The notes beneath the pieces were generated by a model. That model did no database searches, was not told the DNA's origin, and saw only the letters and a list, made by a program, of their open reading frames with translations. This document shows, in pieces, positions 48,860 to 57,253 of a DNA stretch of 64,000 nucleotides. Location: contig NZ_CP134062.1 of NCBI RefSeq assembly GCF_031583025.1, forward strand, positions 868,001-932,000. The letters are read 5' to 3'. The translations under genes and the position numbers were made by a program. Numbering within the stretch: position 1 is the first letter of the stretch; the number at the start of each line of letters is the position of its first letter. The stretch comes from Mycobacterium sp. Z3061 (lineage in GTDB: Bacteria; Actinomycetota; Actinomycetes; Mycobacteriales; Mycobacteriaceae).

Positions 48860-50271
48860 CCCGCCGCCCGCTGTTCGGCCGCTTCCGCGCGTTCCGCGGC
48901 GGCCAGCGTGCCCTCTTCCGAGTATTCCTTGACCCAGTTGACCGCCACCCGGGCGTAGATCATCTGGCTGGTGATCGCCATCTGGCCCCGGGTGCGGCCG
49001 AGGAAGGCGAGCCCCCAGGAGAAGGCGGCGGAGATCCGGTTGCGGTGGCCCACCAGGTACAACAGGTGCAGGAACAGCCACGCCAACCAGGCGATTAAGC
49101 CGGCGAACTCCACCTTGCCGACCTTTGCGACGGCGCTGTAGTGGGAGATCAGGGCCATGCTGCCCTTGTTGAAATACTGGAACGGCTCTCTGGCGGTCGG
49201 GTCGTCCTTGCCCTTGACCACGTTCTTGATCACGCCGGTGGCGTACTTCGCACCCTGGATCGCGCCCTGCGCCATTCCCGGGACACCTGGCACCGCCATC
49301 AGGTCGCCGATGACGAAGACATTCGGGTGTCCCTTGACGGTGAGGTCGGGCTCCACGACAACCCTTCCGGCACGGTCGATTTCGGTGCCGTCAGACTGCT
49401 CGGCGATCATCTTGCCGAGCGAACTGGCCTGCACCCCGGCCGCCCACACCTTGCAGGCGCATTCGATGCGGCGTTCGGTGCCGTCCTTGTCCTTGACGGT
49501 GATGCCCTTGTAGTCGACCGCGGTCACCATTGCATTGAGTTGGACCTCGACGTCCATCTTCTCCAGCTTGTGCTGTGCCTTGGCGCCCAGCTTCGGGCCC
49601 ATCGGCGGCAAGACCGCGGGGGCGGCGTCGAGCAGAATCACCCGGCACTCGCTGGGTGTGATGGTTCGGAACGCTCCGGCCAGCGTGCGCTCGGCGAGTT
49701 GGACGATCTCGCCGGCGAGTTCGACGCCGGTGGGCCCCGCCCCGACCACGACGAAGGTCAGCCGGCGTTCGCGCTCGGCGTGGTCGGTGGCGACTTCGGC
49801 CGCCTCGAACGCGCCGAGAATGCGGCCGCGCAGCTCCAGCGCGTCGTCGATGGTCTTCATCCCGGGCGCGAAGGTGGCGAAGTGGTCGTTGCCGAAGTAG
49901 GACTGCTGGGCACCGGCGGCAACGATCAGGCTGTCGTAGTGCGTCACGGTCTCCATGTTGATCAGCTTCGAGGTGACGGTCTGGGATGCGAGGTCGATGC
50001 CGCTGACCTCACCCAGGATCACCCGCACATTCTTCTGCCTGCGCAGGATCAGCCGGGTGGTCGGGGCGATGTCGCCCTCGGACAGGATGCCGGTCGCCAC
50101 TTGGTACAGCAGCGGTTGGAACAGATGGGTCGTCGTCTTCGAAATCAGGGTGATGTCCACATTGGCTCGCTTGAGCGACTTGGCCGCATTGAGGCCGCCG
50201 AACCCGCTGCCGATGATGACGACGTGGTGGCGCTTCTCGGCGGTCGAGGCTTCGGCGGGTGGGGGCGTCAT
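48856..50271 (-). CDS. ndhA: Type II NADH dehydrogenase
   Basis: A 471-residue non-proton-pumping NADH:menaquinone oxidoreductase. The FAD site is 'VVIIGSGFGGLNAAKSLKRANVDITLI' (about 18-44), the NADH site 'TFVVVGAGPTGVELAGEIVQLAERTL' and the second FAD contact 'VFVIGDLMAVPGVPGMAQGAIQGAKY'. The C-terminal amphipathic/hydrophobic region 'GLIAWLAWLFLHLLYLVG' anchors it to the membrane. M. tuberculosis has two paralogues, ndh and ndhA; synteny with metZ points to ndhA (Rv0392c). Confidence 0.95.
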   Translation of the reverse strand: MTPPPAEASTAEKRHHVVIIGSGFGGLNAAKSLKRANVDITLISKTTTHLFQPLLYQVATGILSEGDIAPTTRLILRRQKNVRVILGEVSGIDLASQTVTSKLINMETVTHYDSLIVAAGAQQSYFGNDHFATFAPGMKTIDDALELRGRILGAFEAAEVATDHAERERRLTFVVVGAGPTGVELAGEIVQLAERTLAGAFRTITPSECRVILLDAAPAVLPPMGPKLGAKAQHKLEKMDVEVQLNAMVTAVDYKGITVKDKDGTERRIECACKVWAAGVQASSLGKMIAEQSDGTEIDRAGRVVVEPDLTVKGHPNVFVIGDLMAVPGVPGMAQGAIQGAKYATGVIKNVVKGKDDPTAREPFQYFNKGSMALISHYSAVAKVGKVEFAGLIAWLAWLFLHLLYLVGHRNRISAAFSWGLAFLGRTRGQMAITSQMIYARVAVNWVKEYSEEGTLAAAERAEAAEQRAAG

Positions 50272-50673
50272 GGTCCTCCTTCAGTCTGGTCACTGCAGCG
50301 CATCTACCGTACGACTCAACCAGCCGAAAGTCGCACCTTTCATCGTCTCGTTATCGCACCGGAGAACCTGAGATCAGGATTTGGCGGAACGGGATGACGG
50401 CTGTGTCGATCTCCCGGCTGGACTATTTATTGTGTAGAACCCGAAAAGCGTTGCACAGAAAGCGAATTGGTATCAGATGCGATAGGTTCGCCCGATGAGC
50501 CGGCCTCGGTCAGCGGGACGGCTGATGGTGCACGCGTGCGTACGCGCGAGAACGTTTGTCGCTGCCGCGTTTAGCCGAGGCCTCGCGCGTAAACTCCTGC
50601 GGTGCGTGATCGCAGACACGCAGCAACCGGCACGGAATCTGACCGTCCGGTGATTCCAGAGAAAGGCAGCATC
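50272..50673. other. 402-bp intergenic region between ndhA and the peptide operon
   Basis: This gap holds the divergent promoters of ndhA and of the peptide operon. It is more AT-rich than its surroundings near 50420-50480. TAAACT at 50590-50595 fits a TANNNT -10. It lies 6 bases before a GTG at 50602 that is in frame with the peptide gene, so a leaderless start giving an 88-residue precursor is possible. I see no convincing -35, terminator or non-coding RNA. Confidence 0.4.
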
Positions 50674-50868
50674 ATGGCGCTCGACGATGACGACATCACC
50701 ACCGCTGGTGGCGATGGCGGTGAAGGCACGGCCGACGGCGGCTCCAACCCCGAAGGTCACGACGGCGGGGCTGACGGAACGGCAAGCGAAGGCTCGAAGG
50801 GCGAAGGTCCTGCCGACGGCGGCTCCAACCCCGAAGGTCACGATGGCGGGGCCGACGGAACCGCGTGA
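50674..50868 (+). CDS. Small Gly/Asp-rich repeat peptide, candidate RiPP-like precursor
   Basis: A 64-residue peptide of unknown function. It begins MALDDDDITTAGGDGGEG and then carries two identical 18-residue units, ADGGSNPEGHDGGADGTA, at residues 20-37 and 47-64, joined by SEGSKGEGP. It has no Cys, no aromatic residues and no signal peptide, and is very acidic. The ATG has GAAAGG about 9 bases upstream; a GTG at 50602 would add 24 residues. It is 10 bases ahead of a JmjC-type hydroxylase, so the repeated Asn, His and Asp are plausible hydroxylation targets. That is inference. Confidence 0.75.
   Translation: MALDDDDITTAGGDGGEGTADGGSNPEGHDGGADGTASEGSKGEGPADGGSNPEGHDGGADGTA
50731..50864 (+). 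repeat. Two-copy direct repeat (period 81 bp) in the peptide gene
   Basis: About 53 bases starting at 50731 recur starting at 50812 with only a few, mostly synonymous, changes. The period is 81 bp (27 codons), so copy number could change without shifting frame. Confidence 0.85.
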
Positions 50869-50878
50869 CCGCCGCTAG

Positions 50879-52114
50879 ATGTTGAGTCGCTGTACGGCCA
50901 CCGATGCTGGGTTGTTCGCAACCCGGCATTGGGGCCGCACGCCCCTACTCAGCCGCGCTGAGGCGCTGCCGCGCGACTTCAGCGATTTGCTGTCGCCGTC
51001 GGCGGTGGATGAACTGATCGCCCGGCGCGGTGTGCGCACACCGTTTATCCGGATGGCCAGGGCCGGCGACATCCTGGCCCGGGACTGCTACGCCGGCCCG
51101 GCCGGCTTCGGCGCCGAAGTGCCGGACCAAGTGGATTCAGCCAAGGTCCTGGCCGAGTTCTCCGCCGGCGCGACGATCGTCTTGCAGGGATTGCATCGGT
51201 TGTGGCCGCCCCTGATCTACTTCGTGCGAGCCATGGTCGACGATCTGGGGCATCCGGTGCAGGCCAACGCCTATGTGACCCCGCCTGGCAGCCAAGGATT
51301 CGATCCGCACTACGACGTCCACGACGTATTCATCCTGCAAGCGTCGGGCGAGAAGCACTGGACGGTCCACGAGCCCGTGCATCAGCACCCGTTGCCTTCG
51401 CAACCATGGACACAGCACCGCGAGGCCATCGCCGCGCGAATCGAGGACGACCCGGTCATCGATACGGTTCTGAAAGCCGGAGATGCGCTGTATCTGCCGC
51501 GCGGCTGGGTGCACTCCGCGCGCTCCTTGGAGACGACCTCGATCCACCTCACCATCGGGGTATCCGCATTGACGTCGCTGGACGTCGTCCGTGCGTTCGT
51601 CGACACGCTGGCCTCGGATGCCGAGTTCAGACGACCGCTACCGATGGGCATCGATGCCACCAACCGCGACGAGATGGCGGCGACGACGAGCAAGATCATG
51701 GCCCAGGTCGTCGACGCCGTGCGCGATCGAGCCGCCGATCTGAGTCTCGGGGCGGCCGCGCGGATGTCGGACCGTCACGCCCAGACCACCAGGCCCGTCC
51801 CGGTTCCGGTGCTGGCCACGCTGGCGGCCGCCGAGCGGGCCGGCCAGATACCGGTTCGATGGCGTCACGGACTGATCGGGACACCGCAGATCGTCGGCGA
51901 CCGTGTTGTGCTGCGGCTACCGGACCGGACCATCACGTTTCCCGGGTACTGCGCACCCGCCATCGAGGCGCTTCATCGCGGCCTGGTAGCCGATGCCGAC
52001 ACCCTGCCCGGCCTGGACCGCGCCGACTCGACAGTGCTGATCCGCCGACTGCTGCGCGAGGCCGTGCTAGTGCCGACCGAAGACGGGCTTGCGACCGGGC
52101 CAGAGCACGGATGA
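50879..52114 (+). CDS. JmjC/cupin-like 2-oxoglutarate- and iron-dependent hydroxylase
   Basis: A 411-residue protein with an N-terminal JmjC-type cupin resembling the ribosomal oxygenase YcfD/RoxA and FIH. Iron ligands are His144-x-Asp146 ('GFDPHYDVHDVFILQ') and His212 ('LPRGWVHSA'). Lys159, 15 residues after the first His, sits where FIH has its 2-oxoglutarate-binding Lys. A winged-helix-like C-terminal part follows (about 280-405). Such enzymes hydroxylate Asn, Asp, His or Arg side chains of proteins. It lies 10 bases after the repeat peptide and overlaps the next gene (ATGA), so the peptide is its likely substrate (inferred). Confidence 0.85.
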   Translation: MLSRCTATDAGLFATRHWGRTPLLSRAEALPRDFSDLLSPSAVDELIARRGVRTPFIRMARAGDILARDCYAGPAGFGAEVPDQVDSAKVLAEFSAGATIVLQGLHRLWPPLIYFVRAMVDDLGHPVQANAYVTPPGSQGFDPHYDVHDVFILQASGEKHWTVHEPVHQHPLPSQPWTQHREAIAARIEDDPVIDTVLKAGDALYLPRGWVHSARSLETTSIHLTIGVSALTSLDVVRAFVDTLASDAEFRRPLPMGIDATNRDEMAATTSKIMAQVVDAVRDRAADLSLGAAARMSDRHAQTTRPVPVPVLATLAAAERAGQIPVRWRHGLIGTPQIVGDRVVLRLPDRTITFPGYCAPAIEALHRGLVADADTLPGLDRADSTVLIRRLLREAVLVPTEDGLATGPEHG

Positions 52115-53001
52115 ACGCGCCGCGGCGTACTCCGTGCAGCGACCAGTCGCTGTCGCGAGACGACCCGTTGTACGGAACCGCGTCGGCCGGGCACGCGTGG
52201 GCAATGCTCGAACTCGGTGGGGCATGGGGACAGTCGGCTTTCCTGGACTCACCGGCGATCATCGACCGCGAACTCGGGCGTCAGGTGTGCCGTCGCATCG
52301 AGGCGGCGGGCATGCGGGTCACCGCGATCCGTCGCCCCGGGCGCCGTCCGGCGAAGCCGCGCTGGCGGTGGTTCATCGCGCGGTGCGATGAGGGCAGCGA
52401 GGCGCTCTACCATGGGGAGGTCGATGAAGCTGGGGACTATTTGGACATCGCTTTAGATGGCTCCGACGGTGAATTGACCAGCGGCCCGCTCGTCGCGGTG
52501 TGTGCGCATGGCAAGCACGATCAGTGCTGCGCGGTGCGGGGCCGAAGCGCGGCGGCCGCCATCGCGGCTGAGTATCCCGAATTCGTTTGGGAATGCTCAC
52601 ATTTGGGCGGTGACCGATTCGCGGCGACGATGCTGGTGCTGCCCGAAGGCCTCTGCTACGGCCGAGTCGATTCCACCGACTCGGCCGAACTCGTGCGGCT
52701 GTATCTAGACGGGCGGCTCGACCACCGGTACCTGCGCGGGCGCACATGCCTGCCGCATGTGGTCCAAGCCGCGCAGCATTTCGCCCGGGAAGCGTCGGGA
52801 GAGGATCGGATCGGCGCGTTGTCCCCCCTGAGGGTCGAGCACAAGGGCGGCGGGATCCATCACGTCGAGCTTGCTGCTGACCCGGGTCCGGTGGAAGTCG
52901 TTGTCGCAGAAGAGATGTCCGAACCGCTGCTTTCCATGTGCCGGGCTTCGGTCCGCGGTCGGGTACGGACCTACGCCCTGGTGTCGGTGAAGTCGGACTA
53001 A
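52111..53001 (+). CDS. Sucrase/ferredoxin-like family protein (thioredoxin-fold [2Fe-2S])
   Basis: A 296-residue protein of the Suc_Fer-like family. The cluster-type motif is 'VCAHGKHDQCCAVRGR' (about residues 130-145), then 'WECSHLGGDRFAATMLVLPEGLCYGRV'. These proteins have a thioredoxin-like ferredoxin fold and probably bind [2Fe-2S]. Here it may supply electrons to, or keep reduced, the iron of the co-transcribed JmjC hydroxylase; this is inferred. ATG 52111 overlaps the hydroxylase stop. The C-terminal third ('VEVVVAEEMSEPLLSMCRA') is less conserved. Confidence 0.82.
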   Translation: MNAPRRTPCSDQSLSRDDPLYGTASAGHAWAMLELGGAWGQSAFLDSPAIIDRELGRQVCRRIEAAGMRVTAIRRPGRRPAKPRWRWFIARCDEGSEALYHGEVDEAGDYLDIALDGSDGELTSGPLVAVCAHGKHDQCCAVRGRSAAAAIAAEYPEFVWECSHLGGDRFAATMLVLPEGLCYGRVDSTDSAELVRLYLDGRLDHRYLRGRTCLPHVVQAAQHFAREASGEDRIGALSPLRVEHKGGGIHHVELAADPGPVEVVVAEEMSEPLLSMCRASVRGRVRTYALVSVKSD

Positions 53002-53164
53002 GCGAGGTCTTCCTCGGTCGCGACGGAACGAATCCGTCTGGTGCGGTTGCGCAGACCGCCTCCGGGCCATTCGCGCTCGCCGGAGTCACCACCGGCAGCG
53101 GCTGACGTAACCATCATCGACGAGGCCGCTTTATCGGAATCAATGTCGGGGGTGGCGAGTACAC

Positions 53165-53180
53165 TCGAACACATGTTCGA
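53165..53180. promoter_or_regulatory. LexA binding site (SOS box)
   Basis: TCGAAC-ACAT-GTTCGA is a perfect match to the mycobacterial SOS box TCGAAC-N4-GTTCGA. It covers the ATG at 53173 of the DUF222-HNH gene, so LexA bound here would block its transcription until DNA damage. Confidence 0.88.
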
Positions 53181-54678
53181 TAGATTGCCGTGCCTTCCGT
53201 GTGGGATGGCGGATTACGACGGCTACCTGGCGGAGGTGGTGGCTCACCGGCGGGCGCTGCTGCAACAGACCGAGGAGTCGGTGGGCTGGGTGGCGCGCAT
53301 TGGTGGGGCGGCGCGGGTGGTCAATCAGGGTGCGGCGGCGGAGTTGGTGGCGATCGGGGCGTTGTTCGCCCACCGTTTGGTGGGCGGTGGGGAGCGGGGG
53401 CAGTGGGCGATCGACACGGTCAAGGCGGTGGCCGGGGAGGTGGCCGCGGGGCTGCGGATCAGTCAGGGCCGCGCGGAAACCAAGGTGCGCTATGCCCGGG
53501 CGATGCGTGAGCGGCTACCGCAGGTGGCGGCGGTGTTCTGCGCCGGGGACATCGACTATGAGGCATTCACGACGATCGTGTACCGCACCGATCTGATCGA
53601 GGACCCCCAGGTGCTGGCGGCGGTGGATGCCACGGTCGCCGCGCGGGTGACGCGCTGGCCCTCGCTGAGCCGGGGGCGGCTCTCGGCGAAGGTGGATGCG
53701 ATCGTGGCCCGCGCCGATGCCGATGCGCTGCGCCGCCGCACAGAGGTGGTTCAGGCCGAGCGGGAGGTGTGGATCAGCCCGCCCCAGGACGGGCTGTCGC
53801 AGATCGAGGGACGCCTGCGCGCCACCGATGCCCAGGCGATCGATGCGCGGCTGTCAGCGTTGGCGGCCACGGTCTGCGGCAACGATCCACGCACCCTGGC
53901 GCAGCGCCGCGCCGACGCCCTGGGGGCCTTGGCCGCCGGTGGCACCCGGCTGGGCTGTGAATGCGGCCGCGTCGACTGCACCGCCGCCGGGCACAAGCCG
54001 GCCAGCCCGGTGGTGATCCATGTGATCGCCGAAGCCGCCACCCTGGCCGGGCGCAGCGACAGCCCCGCGTGCCTGCTCGGTGGGGAGGACCTGATCACCC
54101 CCGAGCTGCTGGCCGCGTTGGCGTTGACCGCCAAGCAGGTGCCGTTGATCCACCCCGGCTACGCCGCACCCGAACCCCACTACCACCCCTCGCAGGCGTT
54201 GGCCGATTTCGTGCGGGCCCGGGACCTGACGTGCCGCTGGCCCGGCTGCGAGGTGCCCGCCACCCACTGCGACCTCGACCACACCATCCCCTGGGCCCAG
54301 GGCGGGCCCACCCACGCCGGCAACATGAAGTGTTACTGCCGCACCCATCATCTGATGAAAACCTTCTGGGGCTGGACCGAGAAACAACTCGCCGACGGCA
54401 CCCTGATCCTCACCAGCCCCGGCGGGGACACCCACGTCACCACCCCCGGCTCCGCGCTGTTGTTTCCCAGCCTGTGTCACGCCGTGGGCGGCATGCCCGC
54501 CCCCGAAGCCCAAACCCCACCCACCGATTACTGCGCCGAGCGCACCGCGATGATGCCCACCCGCCGCCGCACCCGCACCCAAGACCGCGCCGCCCGCGTG
54601 GCCGCCGAACGCCGCGCCAACCACCACGCCCGCACCACCGCCACTGGCCCACCCGACGACGAACCCCCACCCTTTTAG
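53173..54678 (+). CDS. DUF222/HNH endonuclease-domain protein (13E12 repeat family)
   Basis: A 501-residue 13E12-type protein. An N-terminal DUF222 domain (about 1-330) is followed by an HNH nuclease motif 'CRWPGCEVPATHCDLDHTIPWAQGGPTHAGNMKCYCRTHH' (about 355-395). This family is multi-copy in mycobacteria and possibly mobile; its function is unproven. A perfect LexA box lies on the start region, placing it in the SOS regulon. ATG 53173 overlaps that box. ATG 53143 (MSGVAST) and ATG 53206 (MADYDGY) are alternatives; the downstream one would fit an operator-overlapped promoter. Overlaps the convergent secreted protein gene by 4 bp. Confidence 0.85.
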   Translation: MFDRLPCLPCGMADYDGYLAEVVAHRRALLQQTEESVGWVARIGGAARVVNQGAAAELVAIGALFAHRLVGGGERGQWAIDTVKAVAGEVAAGLRISQGRAETKVRYARAMRERLPQVAAVFCAGDIDYEAFTTIVYRTDLIEDPQVLAAVDATVAARVTRWPSLSRGRLSAKVDAIVARADADALRRRTEVVQAEREVWISPPQDGLSQIEGRLRATDAQAIDARLSALAATVCGNDPRTLAQRRADALGALAAGGTRLGCECGRVDCTAAGHKPASPVVIHVIAEAATLAGRSDSPACLLGGEDLITPELLAALALTAKQVPLIHPGYAAPEPHYHPSQALADFVRARDLTCRWPGCEVPATHCDLDHTIPWAQGGPTHAGNMKCYCRTHHLMKTFWGWTEKQLADGTLILTSPGGDTHVTTPGSALLFPSLCHAVGGMPAPEAQTPPTDYCAERTAMMPTRRRTRTQDRAARVAAERRANHHARTTATGPPDDEPPPF

Positions 54679-55283
54679 GTGGGCCAGGAGCTTGCGGTGC
54701 TCCGGAAGTTGTTGTTCGGAGGGTTGCAGAAGTCCGAGTTCGTCCCGGCCAGCAGGACGAAATAGCCCTCACCCTTGTGGGTGAAACTGTATGGCGGATA
54801 ACTCCATCCGCTGTTGCACATCGACGTCGGCGTGCCCATGGTCGCCCGACGCCAACTGGACTTCGCGCATGCGGTGAGGGCATCGAGGTCGGAAACGCCG
54901 CTCTTGGCGATCACCAGCATGCCGCCGCCCCATTGCCCGTCCGCCCGACGATAGGCGCGGGCCCCGAAGCCGGCTCCATTGGACTGGCATCCCAGTGCCC
55001 GCTGCAGCGGCTGGAAGACGGTGGCCAGGTCGCGATTGGTGATGGCGGCTGCGGCACTGATGAATTGCGCGGCGTCGGACCCGTCGACCTCCTGCACGTT
55101 CGGGTCGTGGAAGCTGAACAGCTGCTGCGCGATCGCACTCGAATTACCGCCGCCTCCGCCTACGACAGGCCCGCTGCCGGTGGAGGTCATCGGAGGCAGC
55201 CCGCCGGCGGGGTCGGCCGCTGCTGTCGGTGCCAGGGACAGCGACAGGGTGGCGATCAACGCAAGGCGTGCAAGAACTTTCAT
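54675..55283 (-). CDS. Secreted protein of unknown function (Rv0398c-like)
   Basis: A 202-residue protein with a cleavable signal peptide 'MKVLARLALIATLSLSLAPTAAA-DP' (cleavage about residue 23). A Gly/Ser-rich linker and a compact domain with four cysteines follow ('ALGCQSN', 'TACAKSS', 'SMCNSGW', 'DFCNPPN'), likely two disulfides. 'ISAAAAITNRDLATVFQPLQRALGC' is a helical start to the domain. The start overlaps the stop of the upstream repeat-protein gene (ATGA), so both form a leftward operon. Function unknown. Confidence 0.82.
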   Translation of the reverse strand: MKVLARLALIATLSLSLAPTAAADPAGGLPPMTSTGSGPVVGGGGGNSSAIAQQLFSFHDPNVQEVDGSDAAQFISAAAAITNRDLATVFQPLQRALGCQSNGAGFGARAYRRADGQWGGGMLVIAKSGVSDLDALTACAKSSWRRATMGTPTSMCNSGWSYPPYSFTHKGEGYFVLLAGTNSDFCNPPNNNFRSTASSWPT

Positions 55284-55996
55284 TGTTCGATGGCATCCTG
55301 TTCCACAGTGCGTTTCGCGCGCACAGCGGTCCGCGTCGACCGCCGCCGCGGAATGCGTTCCGTGATGCCGCTCAGCGAGTTGATCATCCTGTTGAGGCTG
55401 TCCACCGCCGACTCGAGGGTGTCAGCGGTGGGCGTCAACGTCTCCACGGCGGGCGCCAGCCGACTCAGGATCTCGGCGGCCTCGGTGAATTGTTCGAGCG
55501 GTCCATTCTTGACCAGGAGCTTGTCGATGATGCCGTCCTGCGCAAACATCCGCTCGATGATCCCGTCCTCGGCGAGAATCCGCTCGAGCGGCCCGTCCTT
55601 GGCGAGCAGCCGATCAGCGAGCCCACCGGGCTCCAGGATCCGTTCCAGCGCGCTGCCTTCAACGGACACCCGATCGAGTAACCCACCGGGCGCCGTCAAC
55701 AGGTCGACAACCCCACCCGGGCGCATCAGCTTGTCCGCCGGCCCGCCGCGGACCAGTGCGCGTCCCATCGCCCGGTCGTTCTCGGTGAGCTCGGCGACCC
55801 TGTTTGCGCCAATGAGCGCCCCGCGCAACGGAAATAGATCGGTAATCGGGTCTACCGTCTTCGGGCCTTCCTCGCCCAGAGACTGCTTCACACTCCCGAG
55901 CGCGATGGCCGCAACGGCGAGTCCGGCGTCGGCCACCGCGACGCCGGCCCGGACAGGGGCTGTCGCCAGACCGACAATGGCTTTGCTGAGGTTCAC
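55280..55996 (-). CDS. Decapeptide-repeat protein (Rv0394c-like)
   Basis: A 238-residue protein. A hydrophobic N-terminus ('IVGLATAPVRAGVAVADAGLAVAAIALG') may be a membrane-associated helix. Residues 85-170 form nine exact 10-residue units of pattern G-x-x-[DE]-[RK]-[LIVM]-x-x-x-[GDN], for example GLLDRVSVEG, GLADRLLAKD, GPLERILAED and GIIDKLLVKN. A helix and a very basic tail ('ERIPRRRSTRTAVRAKR') follow. No known domain. It overlaps the secreted-protein gene and is likely co-exported or co-acting. Function unknown. Confidence 0.8.
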   Translation of the reverse strand: MNLSKAIVGLATAPVRAGVAVADAGLAVAAIALGSVKQSLGEEGPKTVDPITDLFPLRGALIGANRVAELTENDRAMGRALVRGGPADKLMRPGGVVDLLTAPGGLLDRVSVEGSALERILEPGGLADRLLAKDGPLERILAEDGIIERMFAQDGIIDKLLVKNGPLEQFTEAAEILSRLAPAVETLTPTADTLESAVDSLNRMINSLSGITERIPRRRSTRTAVRAKRTVEQDAIEQ

Positions 55997-56027
55997 GCGG
56001 CAAGTGTATGTGGGCCGATGCGTCGTA

Positions 56028-57218
56028 TCACCGAAATGCGGCTATGCCGGTGAAAGCCTGACCGAGGACCAGCTGGTGCATTTCCGGGGTGCCTTCGTAC
56101 GTCAGCACCGACTCCAGGTTGACCATGTGCCGGATCACCGGGTATTCCAACGATATCCCGTTGCCGCCCAATATCGTTCGTGCGGTCCGGCAGATCTCGA
56201 TGGCCTCCCGGGTGTTGTTGAGCTTGCCGAAGCTCACCTGGTCCGGGCGCAGCCCCACGGTGTCCTTGAGGCGGCCCAGGTGCAGCGACAGCAACTGACC
56301 CTTGTGCAGTTCGACCGCCATGTCGACCAGCTTGGCCTGGGTCAACTGGAAACCGGCGATCGGGCGTCCGAACTGGGTGCGCTGGCTCGCGTACTCCAGC
56401 GCGGACTGCCAGGCCGAGCGCGCCGCACCCATGGAGCCCCAGACAATGCCGTAGCGAGCCTCGGAGAGACAGGCCAGCGGCCCCTTGAGACCCACGGCGC
56501 CCGGCAACAGCGCCTCGTCGGGCAACCGGACGTCGTCCAGCACCAACTCGCTGGTGATAGACGCCCGCAGCGACAGCTTGTGGTGAATGGTGTTGGCGGA
56601 GAACCCCGGTGTGTCGGTCGGGACGATGAAGCCGCGAACCCCCTCGTCGGTCGCGGCCCACACCACCGCGACGTCGGCGATCGAGCCGTTGGTGATCCAC
56701 ATCTTGCGCCCGTTGAGCACCCAATCCGACCCGTCGCGTCGTGCCCGCGTTTTCATCGCGGCCGGATCCGATCCCGCGTCCGGTTCGGTCAACCCGAAGC
56801 AACCGATCAGCTCACCGGCCGCCATCCCGGGCAACCATTGCTGCTTCTGCTCCTCCGACCCGTTGTTCCAGATCGCGAACATCGCCAGCGACCCTTGCAC
56901 CGAAACCAACGACCGGATGCCGGAGTCGGCGGCCTCCAGCTCCAGACAGGCCAGGCCGTAGTGGACCGCGGACGCACCGCCGCAGCCGTAGCCCTCCAGA
57001 TGCATGCCCAGCAGGCCCAGTTCGCCGAACTGCTTGGCCAGTTCGCGGGCCACCGGCAGGTCGCCGTCCTCGAACCACTGGCCGACGTGCGGAATCACCT
57101 GCTCAGCGCAGAACGCCCGGACCGTGTCCCGCACGGCGATCTCATCGCTGGACAGCGACGCGTCCAGTCCCAGCGGGTCCAAAGGGTCGAATGCAGGCGC
57201 AGGGGTATCGGTGCTCAT
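56028..57218 (-). CDS. fadE7: Acyl-CoA dehydrogenase, glutaryl-CoA dehydrogenase-like (FadE7)
   Basis: A 396-residue acyl-CoA dehydrogenase. 'AADSGIRSLVSVQGSLAMFAIWNNGSEEQKQQWLPGMAAGELIGCFGLTEPDAGSDP' (about 97-153) is the pattern of glutaryl-CoA dehydrogenases, including the Arg after Ser-Gly that binds the substrate carboxylate. The catalytic base is Glu375 in 'TYEGTPEMHQ'. It would oxidise glutaryl-CoA in lysine/tryptophan breakdown, feeding electrons to ETF. The position matches Rv0400c, fadE7. The role is inferred from motifs. Confidence 0.88.
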   Translation of the reverse strand: MSTDTPAPAFDPLDPLGLDASLSSDEIAVRDTVRAFCAEQVIPHVGQWFEDGDLPVARELAKQFGELGLLGMHLEGYGCGGASAVHYGLACLELEAADSGIRSLVSVQGSLAMFAIWNNGSEEQKQQWLPGMAAGELIGCFGLTEPDAGSDPAAMKTRARRDGSDWVLNGRKMWITNGSIADVAVVWAATDEGVRGFIVPTDTPGFSANTIHHKLSLRASITSELVLDDVRLPDEALLPGAVGLKGPLACLSEARYGIVWGSMGAARSAWQSALEYASQRTQFGRPIAGFQLTQAKLVDMAVELHKGQLLSLHLGRLKDTVGLRPDQVSFGKLNNTREAIEICRTARTILGGNGISLEYPVIRHMVNLESVLTYEGTPEMHQLVLGQAFTGIAAFR

Positions 57219-57253
57219 GGGTCAATCCTGCCCCCGCCCGGTAGTCTCGCTGC

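Noticed and set aside
50420..50480. Small gene or non-coding RNA in the AT-richer stretch upstream of the peptide gene
   Set aside because: No open frame with ribosome site, no stable hairpin recognised by eye; left as intergenic.
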